This document shows positions 7,917-17,290 of a stretch of 64,000 nt of DNA, piece by piece. The DNA comes from an uncultured Roseibium sp. (lineage in GTDB: Bacteria > Pseudomonadota > Alphaproteobacteria > Rhizobiales > Stappiaceae): the NCBI RefSeq assembly GCF_947496995.1, contig NZ_CANMFD010000004.1, forward strand, positions 580,371 to 644,370, given 5' to 3'. The stretch's first letter is position 1; each line of letters starts with the position of its first letter. The position numbers and the translations under genes were made by a program. The notes below the pieces were generated by a model. The model was not told the DNA's origin, searched no databases, and saw only the letters and a list, made by a program, of their open reading frames with translations.

Positions 7917-9053
7917 ATGAAAACCTTGCTGAAACTGACGACGGCTCTATCGGCGCTCGTCCTGTCTGCAAACATGGCTCTGGCCGGACCGGAAGTCGTT
8001 TCCGGACCGGGAGCCAACCCGGAGTGCTTCGCACCCTGGTCCGAGACTACCAAGTTCTTCAAGTGGGACGCAAAAGAAGGGCCTTACCGGATCGCGGTGG
8101 TGAACGGCTTCGTCGGCAACACCTGGCGCATCCAGATGATCAAGACGGCAAAGGCCTATGCTGAAGACCCTTCGATCAAGGACAAGATCAAGGAATTCAA
8201 GGTCGTCTCGACCGGCACGGATGCTCCCGCGCAGCTTGGCGCCATCGAGGACTTCATCAACCAGGGCTATGACGCGATCATCACCATTGCCGTCTCGCCG
8301 GAAGGTTTCGACCGCGTGATCCGGCTGGCCGACAAGAACGATGTCGTCATCGTTCCCTTCGACAACGTGCTCGACACGGACAAGGTGATGCAGGTCAACG
8401 AAGACCAGCTTGCAATGGGGCGCGCCTACGCAACCCATGTCCTGAAAGAGCTTGCTGCCATCGGCAAAACCTCCGGCAAGGTGCTGGAAGTCCGCGGGTT
8501 GGCCGGCAATTCCGTCGACCGTGACCGCTCGATCGGCATCAACGAGGTGCTTGATGAATCCGGCGGCAACTGGGAACGGGTGTCGGTCGTCGGCAACTGG
8601 GATGACGGAACCGCCCAGAAGGTGGTGGCCGATGCCATCGCCGTTCACGGCGAATTCGACGCTGTTCTGGCACAGGGCGGTACCACCGGCGTTGTCCAGG
8701 CACTGCTCGATGCCGAACATCCCATGATTCCGGTTTCCGGGGAAGCTGAAAACGGCTTCCGCAAGCTGATGGCCGCAAATGCGGACAAGGGCCTGAAGGG
8801 CATTTCCATCGGCCAGTCCCCCGGTCTCGTGGCGATCTCCATGAAGGCGGCCATCTCCGCGCTCGAGGGCAACGTCATGCCGCAGCTCATTTCGGTGCCG
8901 CTGCCGATGGCGACCTACGACGAGTTGGAGGACGGCAAGAACTACTGGTCCGACCTGCCCGACAACTTCTTCACGGTCAACGAGTTCCCGCCCTGTGACG
9001 TGAACATCTCCGGTCCTGCGATCATGTCGCAGTCCGAAGCAGACGTGAAATAA
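7917..9053 (+). CDS. Sugar ABC importer, periplasmic binding protein (RbsB-like)
   Basis: A 378-residue exported binding protein of the Peripla_BP_4 type. It has a clear Sec signal peptide (MKTLLKLTTALSALVLSANM, cleavage after ALA), then two alternating domains (IAVVNGFVGNTWRIQMIKTA opens the first; AVLAQGGTTGVVQALLDAEH is in the second). The start was chosen for the GGGAGGAA box and the signal peptide. It delivers its sugar to the two permeases encoded downstream. The ligand is unknown; the neighbouring SMP-30 lactonase suggests an aldose or a related sugar derivative. Confidence 0.88.
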   Translation: MKTLLKLTTALSALVLSANMALAGPEVVSGPGANPECFAPWSETTKFFKWDAKEGPYRIAVVNGFVGNTWRIQMIKTAKAYAEDPSIKDKIKEFKVVSTGTDAPAQLGAIEDFINQGYDAIITIAVSPEGFDRVIRLADKNDVVIVPFDNVLDTDKVMQVNEDQLAMGRAYATHVLKELAAIGKTSGKVLEVRGLAGNSVDRDRSIGINEVLDESGGNWERVSVVGNWDDGTAQKVVADAIAVHGEFDAVLAQGGTTGVVQALLDAEHPMIPVSGEAENGFRKLMAANADKGLKGISIGQSPGLVAISMKAAISALEGNVMPQLISVPLPMATYDELEDGKNYWSDLPDNFFTVNEFPPCDVNISGPAIMSQSEADVK

Positions 9054-9068
9054 CACACCACTGCTGAG

Positions 9069-9100
9069 GCGGTTCCGGTCTTCTCGCCGGAACCGCTTTT
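9069..9100 (+). terminator. Stem-loop with T-run after the binding-protein gene
   Basis: A perfect 10-bp stem (GCGGTTCCGG and CCGGAACCGC, 8-base loop) is followed by TTTT, 15 bases after the binding-protein stop. It lies inside the apparent operon, so it probably acts as an attenuator and 3'-end stabiliser that raises binding-protein mRNA over the ATPase/permease genes. Confidence 0.75.
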
Positions 9101-9317
9101 CGGGGTACGCACCCTGAAGCAGGGGGCCTGTTCCCTGACGGGATCCGGTCACATTTTCTGTCTTCATGCCGGCGGCATGAATGCAGGTTGAACCAGATCT
9201 GCGGATGCGGGGTCATAACCGGCTGACCATCCGATAGTCGATCGTTTCAAAGTGGTAGAGCGCCCTGTCCACGTTCAGTTGAACGAAGGCTGCTCCAGAC
9301 CCGGCGGGCCTGAACGC

Positions 9318-10841
9318 ATGACCGAAGCAATAGTTGAATACCGCGGCATCTCGAAATTCTTTGCCGGAATCCGTGCCCTGGAAGGTGTTGATTTCAAATG
9401 CCGCTCCGGCTCCATTCACGCCATTCTGGGTGAGAATGGTGCGGGCAAGTCCACCATGATCAAGATCATGTCGGGGGTCCTGCAACCCGATGAAGGGACG
9501 ATCCTTCTGGAGGGCAAACCGGTAACCTTTTCCTCTCCGCAGGCCGCCAACGAAGCCGGGATCGTCTGCATGTTCCAGGAGCTTTCGCTGGTTCCCGATC
9601 TTTCGGTGGCCGACAACATTTCCATCTCCCACCCGCCGCGCCGTTTCGGCCTGATCGACAGACGGGCGCAGGTCCGCCGCGCCGAAGAGCTCCTTGCCCG
9701 GGTCCGCTGCGAGGATATCGATCCGAACGCACTTGTCCGCGAACTGTCTCTGTCGCGCCGGCAAATGGTGGAAATCGCCAAGGCACTCGGCCGCGATCCC
9801 AAAGTGCTCATTCTCGACGAGGCAACGTCTGCCCTGACCACCCGTGACGTGCAGACCGTCTATGATCTTCTGGGCGATCTCCGGGACAAGGGCGTGGCCA
9901 GCCTCTTCATCTCCCACCGGATGCATGAGGTCGACGCCCTTTGCGACACCCTGTCCGTTTTCCGCAACGGACAGCACATCGAAACCTTCGCCAAGGGCGA
10001 AAGAAGCGAAGGCGAGATCGTGCGCCTGATGATCGGCCGGGACGTTGAGGCCCAGTTCCCACCCAGGCCGCCGCAGCCGCCGGAAACTCTGCGCGACGCA
10101 CCGCTTTTGAGCGTGAAGGGTCTGAAGTGGGGCAAGCGTCTCAACGGTATCGACCTGGATGTCAGGCGCGGCGAGATTGTCGGTCTGGGCGGACTGGACG
10201 GTCAGGGCCAGAAGGAACTGCTGTTGGCGCTCTTTGGAGTGCTGCGCGATGTGGAGGGCGACGTCCGCATCGGAGACGCAAAAGGCATCCCCTCCTCACC
10301 TGCCGCCGCCAAATCCGCGGCGACGCGCCTGGCGCTGGTGCCGGAAGATCGCAAAACCGAAGGCCTGATGCTGGGCATGTCGATCGCGGACAATCTTCTG
10401 GCCGCCAGCTTTGCCAATATTTCCAGCGGACCGTTCATCAACCCGAAAAAGGCTCAGGCCGAGATCCTTTCCGGAATTTCGAAACTGCAGATCAAGGCCG
10501 GATCTCCTGCCGATCCCGTCATGACGCTGTCCGGTGGCAACCAGCAGAAGGTTGTGATCGCTAAATGGTTGATGATCAATCCGGACGTCATCCTGCTCAA
10601 CGACCCCACGCGCGGCATCGATGTCGGCACCAAACAGGAGATCTACAAACTCATGCGCAGCCTCGCAAACGAGGGCAAGGCGATCCTCTTCTACTCGTCC
10701 GACTACGCGGAGCTGATCGGCTGTTGCGACCGGGTCTCCGTGCTTTACGCCGGCCGTGTCGTCAGCGAGCAGGAAGGTGACGCGATCACCGAGGAAAGCC
10801 TGGTCGCCGCTTCGCTCAACATCGGGATCGAGGCAGCTTGA
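9318..10841 (+). CDS. Sugar ABC importer ATPase with two nucleotide-binding domains
   Basis: A 507-residue RbsA/XylG-type ATPase. The first domain has Walker A GENGAGKST, signature LSLSRRQMVE and Walker B VLILDEATS. The second (from about residue 255) has a degenerate Walker A (GLGGLDGQGQ), signature LSGGNQQKV and Walker B VILLNDPTRG; this asymmetry is normal for carbohydrate uptake family 2. ATG 9318 was chosen because conserved sequence starts directly after it. It powers the two permeases that follow, and its stop overlaps the first permease start. Confidence 0.9.
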   Translation: MTEAIVEYRGISKFFAGIRALEGVDFKCRSGSIHAILGENGAGKSTMIKIMSGVLQPDEGTILLEGKPVTFSSPQAANEAGIVCMFQELSLVPDLSVADNISISHPPRRFGLIDRRAQVRRAEELLARVRCEDIDPNALVRELSLSRRQMVEIAKALGRDPKVLILDEATSALTTRDVQTVYDLLGDLRDKGVASLFISHRMHEVDALCDTLSVFRNGQHIETFAKGERSEGEIVRLMIGRDVEAQFPPRPPQPPETLRDAPLLSVKGLKWGKRLNGIDLDVRRGEIVGLGGLDGQGQKELLLALFGVLRDVEGDVRIGDAKGIPSSPAAAKSAATRLALVPEDRKTEGLMLGMSIADNLLAASFANISSGPFINPKKAQAEILSGISKLQIKAGSPADPVMTLSGGNQQKVVIAKWLMINPDVILLNDPTRGIDVGTKQEIYKLMRSLANEGKAILFYSSDYAELIGCCDRVSVLYAGRVVSEQEGDAITEESLVAASLNIGIEAA

Positions 10842-11887
10842 TGCAGATGGTATCCTTGAAACGCGGCGTGTCGCAGAACATGGGATTTGCCACCGCGGTC
10901 CTCCTGTTGCTTGTCCTCTATCTCACTTACAACATGATGCACCCGCGCGGCTTTTCTTCCGCTGTAGCGATACAGAACTCCAACGAGACCGTTGCCATCG
11001 CCTTTGTCGCCATGGCGCAGACGCTGCCGGTTCTTCTGGGCGGGCTGGATCTGTCCGTCGGCGCGGTGATGACCCTGACCAACTGTGTCGCTTCCTTGCT
11101 GCTGAACGGTTCGCCGGCGCAGATCCTGCTCGGCATGGGTCTCACCCTGCTCACCGGCACGATGTTCGGACTGATGAACGGCCTGATCGTCGTTTATGGC
11201 CGCATCCAGCCGATCATCGCGACGCTCGCGACAGGCGCCATCGCCATGGGCCTTGCCTTGTTGATCAGACCGCAACCCGGCGGCAACGTGGATGACGACC
11301 TGGGTTGGGCGCTCACCAATTCGGTCTGGGACCTGGCCGACACTTACGGCTTCGCGGACGGCGGCGATGCCTGGTGGCTGCGTCCCTTCGCCGATATCCC
11401 CGTCCCGTTCCTGCTGGTGCTCTTCGTTGCGATCTTCGTCTGGCTGCCGTTCCGCCGATCGGTGACCGGCCGCACGGTCTACGCCATCGGCTCTGCGGAA
11501 GGCGCGGCCTATATGTCCGGCCTTCCGATCAACCGGGCCAAGATCGCCGCGTTTACGCTTGGCGGTTTTTTCGCAGCCTGTGGCGGTCTTTATCTGGCCA
11601 TCCAGACCTCGTCCGGCAATGCGGATATCCAGCAGGCGGGCGCCTACACGCTGAATTCGATCGCCGCCGTGGTTCTGGGGGGCACCTCCCTGCTGGGCGG
11701 CACGGGCGGCGCCATCGGCAGCCTGATAGGGGCAATGATCCTGCGCGTGATTTCGTTCTACTTCCGGATTCTCGACATCGACCCGCTGTTGCAGCCCCTG
11801 ATCGAAGGTCTCGTCCTGCTCACAGCCGTATCCTTCGGAGCGTTCCGGACGCTGAGGGTAAAGAACCAGCTCGATCTCTTCAGATAG
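10841..11887 (+). CDS. Sugar ABC importer permease 1 (RbsC-like)
   Basis: A 348-residue inner-membrane permease with about 8-10 hydrophobic spans and the family signature around LPVLLGGLDLSVGAVMTLTN and VLGGTSLLGGTGGAIGSLIG. The ATG shares its A with the stop of the ATPase gene (TGATG), so translation is coupled; a second ATG six bases on is an alternative. It pairs with the second permease to form a heterodimeric channel. Confidence 0.88.
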   Translation: MQMVSLKRGVSQNMGFATAVLLLLVLYLTYNMMHPRGFSSAVAIQNSNETVAIAFVAMAQTLPVLLGGLDLSVGAVMTLTNCVASLLLNGSPAQILLGMGLTLLTGTMFGLMNGLIVVYGRIQPIIATLATGAIAMGLALLIRPQPGGNVDDDLGWALTNSVWDLADTYGFADGGDAWWLRPFADIPVPFLLVLFVAIFVWLPFRRSVTGRTVYAIGSAEGAAYMSGLPINRAKIAAFTLGGFFAACGGLYLAIQTSSGNADIQQAGAYTLNSIAAVVLGGTSLLGGTGGAIGSLIGAMILRVISFYFRILDIDPLLQPLIEGLVLLTAVSFGAFRTLRVKNQLDLFR

Positions 11888-11894
11888 CCTGGTC

Positions 11895-12863
11895 ATGAGG
11901 AACCGACCCAGAATGCGCATGTCTATTTCTACCGAAAACCGGCCGATCGTCATTGCCTCGCTCTTCATCGTGGTCATCCTGATCGCGGGAACCGCCTATA
12001 CGCTCTCGACCACCGGAACCGCACCGCTGCTGTCCGCGAACTACCTTCTGCAGCAACTGCAGACCGGGTCCTTTCTCGGCATCTGCGCCGCGGGCATGAT
12101 GATGGTCATCCTGCTCGGCCATATCGACCTTTCGATTCCCTGGACGCTGACCGCCGCCGCAATGACGGCAACGGCCGTCGGCGGTGACCTTGCCCTGCCG
12201 ACGGCTCTTGCGGTCGGGCTCGCGGTCGGACTGCTGAACGGCTTCGGTGTCGCCTATCTGCGCATTCCCTCGATGATCTTCACCCTGGGCGTCGATACGG
12301 TCCTGCGCGGCCTGATGGTCGCCCAGACCGGTGGTTTCGCGCCGCAGGACAAGGCCACGCCCCTGATGCTGTTTCTCGCCAAGGACAAGATCCTCGGCAT
12401 CCCGGCCGCAATCGTCGTCTGGGCGGCAGTTTCGCTGATCATCATGCTGGTGCTGACACGAACCGGCTTCGGCCGCTCGATCTACGCCACAGGCTCGCGT
12501 GAGCGCGCGGCCTATCTTTCCGGCATCCGCACCCGCTCGGTCATTATCGGTGCCTTCGTAGTCTCCAGCCTGTGCGCCGCCATCGCCGGCGTGCTTCTGG
12601 CCGGGTATTCGGCAAAGGCTTACCAGGGCATGGGCAACGCCTTCCTGCTGCCCGCCATTGCCGCCGTCGTTCTCGGCGGCACGCATATTCTCGGCGGCAA
12701 GGGCCGCTATATCGGCACACTCATCGGCGTCATACTCATCGTGCTGCTCAATTCCGTCCTGTCGATCATGCAAATGCCGGAAGCTGGACGGCAGATCATT
12801 TACGGCAGCGTGATCATCGGTATGCTGCTGGTCTACGGGCGCAATCAGCGCGTCACGTCCTGA
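11895..12863 (+). CDS. Sugar ABC importer permease 2 (RbsC-like)
   Basis: A 322-residue paralogue of the preceding permease, beginning 7 bases after its stop. It keeps the RbsC hallmarks MMMVILLGHIDLSIPWTLTA and VLGGTHILGGKGRYIGTLIG. Two unlike permeases in one sugar operon indicate a heterodimer. The initiation codon could be 11895 or one of two ATGs slightly downstream (11928 is close to the first hydrophobic span); the annotated one is the longest ATG form. Confidence 0.87.
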   Translation: MRNRPRMRMSISTENRPIVIASLFIVVILIAGTAYTLSTTGTAPLLSANYLLQQLQTGSFLGICAAGMMMVILLGHIDLSIPWTLTAAAMTATAVGGDLALPTALAVGLAVGLLNGFGVAYLRIPSMIFTLGVDTVLRGLMVAQTGGFAPQDKATPLMLFLAKDKILGIPAAIVVWAAVSLIIMLVLTRTGFGRSIYATGSRERAAYLSGIRTRSVIIGAFVVSSLCAAIAGVLLAGYSAKAYQGMGNAFLLPAIAAVVLGGTHILGGKGRYIGTLIGVILIVLLNSVLSIMQMPEAGRQIIYGSVIIGMLLVYGRNQRVTS

Positions 12864-12873
12864 GGGAGGCATC

Positions 12874-13785
12874 ATGAGCGGCAAAGACTACGAAATCCGC
12901 GACGACCGGTTCGCCGGACTGATCCACAAGAACGCCGGGCAGGAGACGCTCTGGACGGGCGGCCGCTGGACGGAAGGTCCGGCCTATCTCGCCGCCGGTC
13001 GGTATCTTGTGTGGTCGGACATTCCCAACGACCGGCTCATGCGCTGGGACGAGATGAACGGCGCGGTCGCCACCTTCGAACAGCCCTGTCGTAATCATAA
13101 CGGTCACTGCGTTGACGGTCTCGGCCGGCTGATCGCTTGCGAGCACCGGGGCCGCTGTGTCAGCCGCTACGAGGTCGATGGCTCGAAGACAATCCTTGCC
13201 GACAGCTTCAACGGCAAACGCTTCAATTCACCGAACGACGTCGTGGTGAAATCGGACGGCTCTATCTGGTTCACCGACCCGTCCTACGGCATCGACAGCG
13301 ACTATGAGGGCGACGCCGCCCCGATGGAGCAGGACGGGCGGCATGTCTACCGGATCGATCCGGGCGGCAACATCACCCGCGTCATCGAAGACATGAAACA
13401 GCCCAACGGCCTCGCCTTCACGCCGGACGAGGCGTTTCTGTATGTCTCCGATACAGGCAGATCCCACTTCCCCGACCACACACCCAGAATCCGCCGCTAT
13501 CCGGTCGAAGCAGGCGGCACGGCTCTTGGGGCGGGCGAGGATTTTGTCTTCTGCGAGCAGGGCGTTTTCGACGGCTTCCGCGTCGATACGAACGGCAACA
13601 TCTGGTCTTCGGCCGGCGACGGCATTCACTGCTTTGCGCCCGACGGCACCCTGCTCGGCAAGATCCTGATCGATGAGGTCGTCGCCAACCTCTGCTTCGG
13701 CGGCCCGAAACGCAACCGCCTCTTCATCTGCGCAACGACCTCGATCCGGTCGATCTACGTAAAGGCCCGAGGGGCGACGCCCTGA
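12874..13785 (+). CDS. SMP-30/gluconolactonase family sugar lactonase
   Basis: A 303-residue six-bladed propeller enzyme of the SMP-30/LRE family. Metal and active-site landmarks are E34 in WTEGPAY, the asparagine in FNSPNDVVVKSDG, FTDPSYGI, and the aspartate in YVSDTGRSH. GGGAGGC precedes the ATG. It closes the sugar operon and would hydrolyse an aldonolactone formed when the imported sugar is oxidised at C1. No dehydrogenase or dehydratase follows within the window, so the rest of the pathway must be elsewhere. Confidence 0.87.
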   Translation: MSGKDYEIRDDRFAGLIHKNAGQETLWTGGRWTEGPAYLAAGRYLVWSDIPNDRLMRWDEMNGAVATFEQPCRNHNGHCVDGLGRLIACEHRGRCVSRYEVDGSKTILADSFNGKRFNSPNDVVVKSDGSIWFTDPSYGIDSDYEGDAAPMEQDGRHVYRIDPGGNITRVIEDMKQPNGLAFTPDEAFLYVSDTGRSHFPDHTPRIRRYPVEAGGTALGAGEDFVFCEQGVFDGFRVDTNGNIWSSAGDGIHCFAPDGTLLGKILIDEVVANLCFGGPKRNRLFICATTSIRSIYVKARGATP

Positions 13786-13825
13786 GAGATCCGATCCACC
13801 TCGGCGCTCCCGGATTTCTATCCCG

Positions 13826-14974
13826 CTATTGTGAAACAACCTTCGAATTCCCGGGCGCGGTGGATGCATCAGCTTCCGGTGCTTCGACAGATTTCCCGGG
13901 CTCGGCACTGCCTTTGGGTATGGCATTCACGCCGAACAACGTGTTGAGATGTTGCGACTTCTGCGTTTCGGGAAAATGCCCTTTGTACAGCCGTTCCATC
14001 GTTCCATCCGAGAACATGCTGTAGAGCGAGAATGCCAGGAGCTCCGGAAATTCGGAAACATTGCGGGAAGACGCGACGAAGGCGTAAGGCTCGTACGTTC
14101 CTCCCGGCGCAATCGTATAGCTGTTCAGGCAGGAAACACCGGGCTTGGCCCGATAGGCCGAAATAGACGCCCTGACGATATCGGCATCGCCGTAATACCG
14201 CGACATTCGGCCTTCGCAAAAGGCCTTGGCCGCATCGTGATGCGACTTCATCGGACTGGTGCAAATCACCGGCCCGGTCTTGTCGCCGCTTGAACGAAGC
14301 TTTGCTTCCAGTTCCACCTTTTTGCCGATCGTCGTTCCTTCAACATAGCCACGAAACTCGAATGTGCTGTTTTCAGCCCCATCGTTTTTCGGCGGAAAAA
14401 ACGTGATCCAGGGTTTTTCCGCCTTTTTGCTATCGTCATCTTCCGGCGGCTCTGTCTCCTCCCCTCCGCTGAGAGGGCGTTCCTTCAGCGCGGTACAGGG
14501 ATCTTCATCATTTTGAATGTTCTCAGGGATCTCTCCCCAACCCCATCCCTCCCGACCGAACCTCTGGACCGCATGCGTTCCGTTTGCCACAAAGATGATC
14601 GGCGAAAAGACCAGATGCGAAGCCTGTCCGCCCCCCGCCTGGGTGAAATTCCGCATCCTTTGCAGCGTTATGGTCGTCGGGTCACAGAGCAGGTCGATAT
14701 GTTCGGTCCCGGAACTCAAGAACGCGCTTCGCTGCGTCGCGTCGATTGATTCAGTTTCAAACCGGAACCCGGCTCTCTGAACCGCCTCGGTACAGATGTC
14801 CCAGAAGAACCCGAGATAATGCCCGGTCTCGGCGTCTTTCCAGATAAATGGCCGGGCGTCGTCGCGCGCCGCGATCCGGACGGTCTCTTCCGGCCCGGCA
14901 AGGGACCAGTCACCGCTGACCATCAGCAACTGACAGGCGAGGAACAAAAGACAGATCGGATTGCGTCCACGCAT
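13826..14974 (-). CDS. Periplasmic solute-binding-like protein (SBP_bac_3 fold)
   Basis: A 382-residue exported protein. A signal peptide (PICLLFLACQLLMVSGDWSL) is followed by an amino-acid-binding-protein-like domain: VRIAARDDARPFIWKDAETG, then IDLLCDPTTITLQRMRNFTQ. A long acidic, Pro-rich insert (PPEDDDSKKAEKP, about residues 190-205) splits the domain, which is not usual. The C-terminal half resumes the second lobe (RYYGDADIVRASISAYRA), and a tail rich in Ala/Pro/Ser ends it. It lies two bases after the polytopic membrane-protein gene and no ABC ATPase or permease is present, so it is probably a sensor or partner of that protein rather than a transporter subunit. Confidence 0.75.
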   Translation of the reverse strand: MRGRNPICLLFLACQLLMVSGDWSLAGPEETVRIAARDDARPFIWKDAETGHYLGFFWDICTEAVQRAGFRFETESIDATQRSAFLSSGTEHIDLLCDPTTITLQRMRNFTQAGGGQASHLVFSPIIFVANGTHAVQRFGREGWGWGEIPENIQNDEDPCTALKERPLSGGEETEPPEDDDSKKAEKPWITFFPPKNDGAENSTFEFRGYVEGTTIGKKVELEAKLRSSGDKTGPVICTSPMKSHHDAAKAFCEGRMSRYYGDADIVRASISAYRAKPGVSCLNSYTIAPGGTYEPYAFVASSRNVSEFPELLAFSLYSMFSDGTMERLYKGHFPETQKSQHLNTLFGVNAIPKGSAEPGKSVEAPEADASTAPGNSKVVSQ

Positions 14975-14976
14975 GA

Positions 14977-16950
14977 CTATACCTTCAAGGCCTTGAAATT
15001 TACCGATCCTGGAATGCGCCGCTGATAAAGCAGCACTTCGGAAACGGCGAAGATGACGCAGAAACCGATCGTGGCCGAGAAGATGGCCGCATAGGCAATA
15101 AGCCCGCGATCGATATCGTCCAGGCTTTCTCTCGGAACAGCCGCCTGTACAGCCCCTGCCCAGGAAGACATGTAGCGCGTTATTCCCCCGACGAACGCCA
15201 TGAAGACCGCTGTGCATGTGGCCCATGCAAAGCTCGTCTTGTGGGTCGGCTGCCAGGCCTTCATCGAACGTGGCACACGCCAGGCATCGAGAAGCAGGAT
15301 GATGATCAGCGCAAGCAGGGCGCCACGCAGGGGAATCGGTCCGTTATAGGCAAGCGAAAACTGTAACGTGGCCCAGACATCGTAGGCATTCGTATTCCAG
15401 CCGCGGCCGGCGCCCGCTTCCCACAGGGCAGCGGCGAGGATGCACGCCGTGCCCAGCGCCCAGGACACCGCAAGCACGAAAATCGCTTGCGGCAGAAGCA
15501 CCGTCCAGTTGCCAAGCGCCAGCCGCATGTTGCGCCAGCGGTGCAATTGCCTCCCCCCATCGCGTATGGCAAGCGCCACGGTGATGGGAATGCAAAAGGC
15601 GAGGAAGTTCGTGAAGGTATAGGTGAGAACACGCCAGAACGTTCCGACTTCCGCACCGCGCTGAAGGTGGCTCTCGAAACGGCCCGGGAACAGGCTCCAG
15701 AGCAGCGCAATGGACATGACAACGCCGAAGGTCCACAGACCGGTGATCATCCCGAAGGAACGCGAACGCGCCGGGCCGGTCTGATCGCCCAGATGATCCT
15801 TGAGAAACCCTTCCAGCTTCCGTCTTGCGAGTTCCCTCTGCAAGGTGACCGGGCCCTCCGGCGGACTGCGATGGCCTTCAGGCTGCTCGCTGATAATGAT
15901 TTCGTGTTCAGCGTATAACGCAAGCAGAATGCAGAAATCGTCCGCAAGCTCATCCACTTCGACGGAAAGCCGTTCCCAGCTCGTCGAACGGCTTTCATCG
16001 AGATTTGCGTCATCCGCCGATGCCACCTCCTCCTCGTCCGCCGTCGTTGTCTGGTCTTTTCGGCCGGCAAAAAAATCTGTCTTCTCGTCGAGCGCGTGGA
16101 CAAGCTCGTTCCTGCGCCTGGTCAACGCCTCTTCAAGTTCGTGAAACCGCTCCCGCTCGTGAGGATTGTTCAGTTTCAGTTTTCCTTTCAGCACCCAAGC
16201 GGAAATTGCAAAGATCAGGGCAATATCGTTATGAAAGTCCTCCGGTGCATCGAGCAGACCCTTCGTCTTGACGCTGTAATGATTCATGCGGCGCCAGTCT
16301 GTGCGGGACACAAGAAGACTTTCTTTGGGCGCCTGGCCATCCGGAGCATCGTTGGGCAGGGTCAGGATTTCGGCGCGCAGATCGTCCCGGATGCTCAGAA
16401 CGCGCGTGGGAATTCCGGCAAGCCGATGCGCGGACGCCCGCATCCAGGTCTCAAAACGCTGCAGCACCGGAAAGGCCGGAGCCAATCCGATGATCATCAA
16501 CGCGACGGCCATGGAAATCTTTGCATCGATGCCGATATCGTAGCCTCCTGCGTTCTGGGCAGAGGCCGTTGCGGACGACAGCGTCTGCTGTCCGCCTGCC
16601 GCGCCGGCGCCCTGAGCGGAGGAAACCGGAGAGAAACCTGTGGTCGGACCGGAAACTTCACCACCCACCGGAACCGGAAGTTTGCTCGCGCCGACAGCCA
16701 GGTTCGGTCCACCCAGCGCCGGTATCAGTTCGGCATACGCACAAAGAAACACATAAATGAGCAGGAAGGTCGCCGCATAAAAACCATAGGCGTTCAGAAC
16801 AACGCGCCTTGAACGCAACTTGTCCGGCGACAACAGATCGACCAGCCGTTGAAGCTTCTGCCCGGCTTCATCTGTTGTCCGGTTAAAACGTTCAAAAGAA
16901 AACAGCAGGACGATCACCGCCCCGAAGACCAGTGCCAATAAGTTCGTCAT
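14977..16950 (-). CDS. Large polytopic membrane protein of unknown function
   Basis: A 657-residue protein with no family I can name. The N-terminus has spans at about 1-18, 55-75 and 140-160, with a Ser/Gly/Ala-rich loop between the second and third. A central hydrophilic region of some 220 residues (about 165-385) includes a charged helical stretch and an acidic patch. The C-terminal half has at least six further spans. The downstream gene, two bases away, encodes a periplasmic solute-binding-like protein, so the pair may form a ligand-sensing or transport complex. The start ATG has only a weak ribosome-binding site. Confidence 0.7.
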   Translation of the reverse strand: MTNLLALVFGAVIVLLFSFERFNRTTDEAGQKLQRLVDLLSPDKLRSRRVVLNAYGFYAATFLLIYVFLCAYAELIPALGGPNLAVGASKLPVPVGGEVSGPTTGFSPVSSAQGAGAAGGQQTLSSATASAQNAGGYDIGIDAKISMAVALMIIGLAPAFPVLQRFETWMRASAHRLAGIPTRVLSIRDDLRAEILTLPNDAPDGQAPKESLLVSRTDWRRMNHYSVKTKGLLDAPEDFHNDIALIFAISAWVLKGKLKLNNPHERERFHELEEALTRRRNELVHALDEKTDFFAGRKDQTTTADEEEVASADDANLDESRSTSWERLSVEVDELADDFCILLALYAEHEIIISEQPEGHRSPPEGPVTLQRELARRKLEGFLKDHLGDQTGPARSRSFGMITGLWTFGVVMSIALLWSLFPGRFESHLQRGAEVGTFWRVLTYTFTNFLAFCIPITVALAIRDGGRQLHRWRNMRLALGNWTVLLPQAIFVLAVSWALGTACILAAALWEAGAGRGWNTNAYDVWATLQFSLAYNGPIPLRGALLALIIILLLDAWRVPRSMKAWQPTHKTSFAWATCTAVFMAFVGGITRYMSSWAGAVQAAVPRESLDDIDRGLIAYAAIFSATIGFCVIFAVSEVLLYQRRIPGSVNFKALKV

Positions 16951-17290
16951 GATTAATTTTCACAAGCTAGGTCAATATCCTAACGGCATTGCTGCACAGC
17001 CGGGTTACACGCGGTTTGTGCGGAAATTGCAGTCGGGAAAAACCCCGTAAGAACCAAAATAAGAAACAAAACTCTCATAATAACACTCCGCCAATTCTGG
17101 CAACCCTTAGTAGGTACTACAATCCGGCAGAAAACTCAAGTTTTCCGTGCCTGAGCAGAGTTCAGAATGACATGAACACTTCCTGTTTTTTCACGTCCTG
17201 CTTCGCTCGCATGGGGATTTACAAGCAATTTGCCGGCCCTAAAAAACACGGAGTGATCCCGGGATTTTCTGCCGGACTAGCGACTTTCGC
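16951..17290. other. Intergenic stretch, no gene seen
   Basis: About 340 bases, lower in GC than its surroundings, between the start of the polytopic membrane-protein gene and the stop of the GntR gene (both minus). It probably holds the promoter of the 16950 to 13826 unit. No convincing ORF, RNA gene or strong hairpin was found. Confidence 0.5.
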
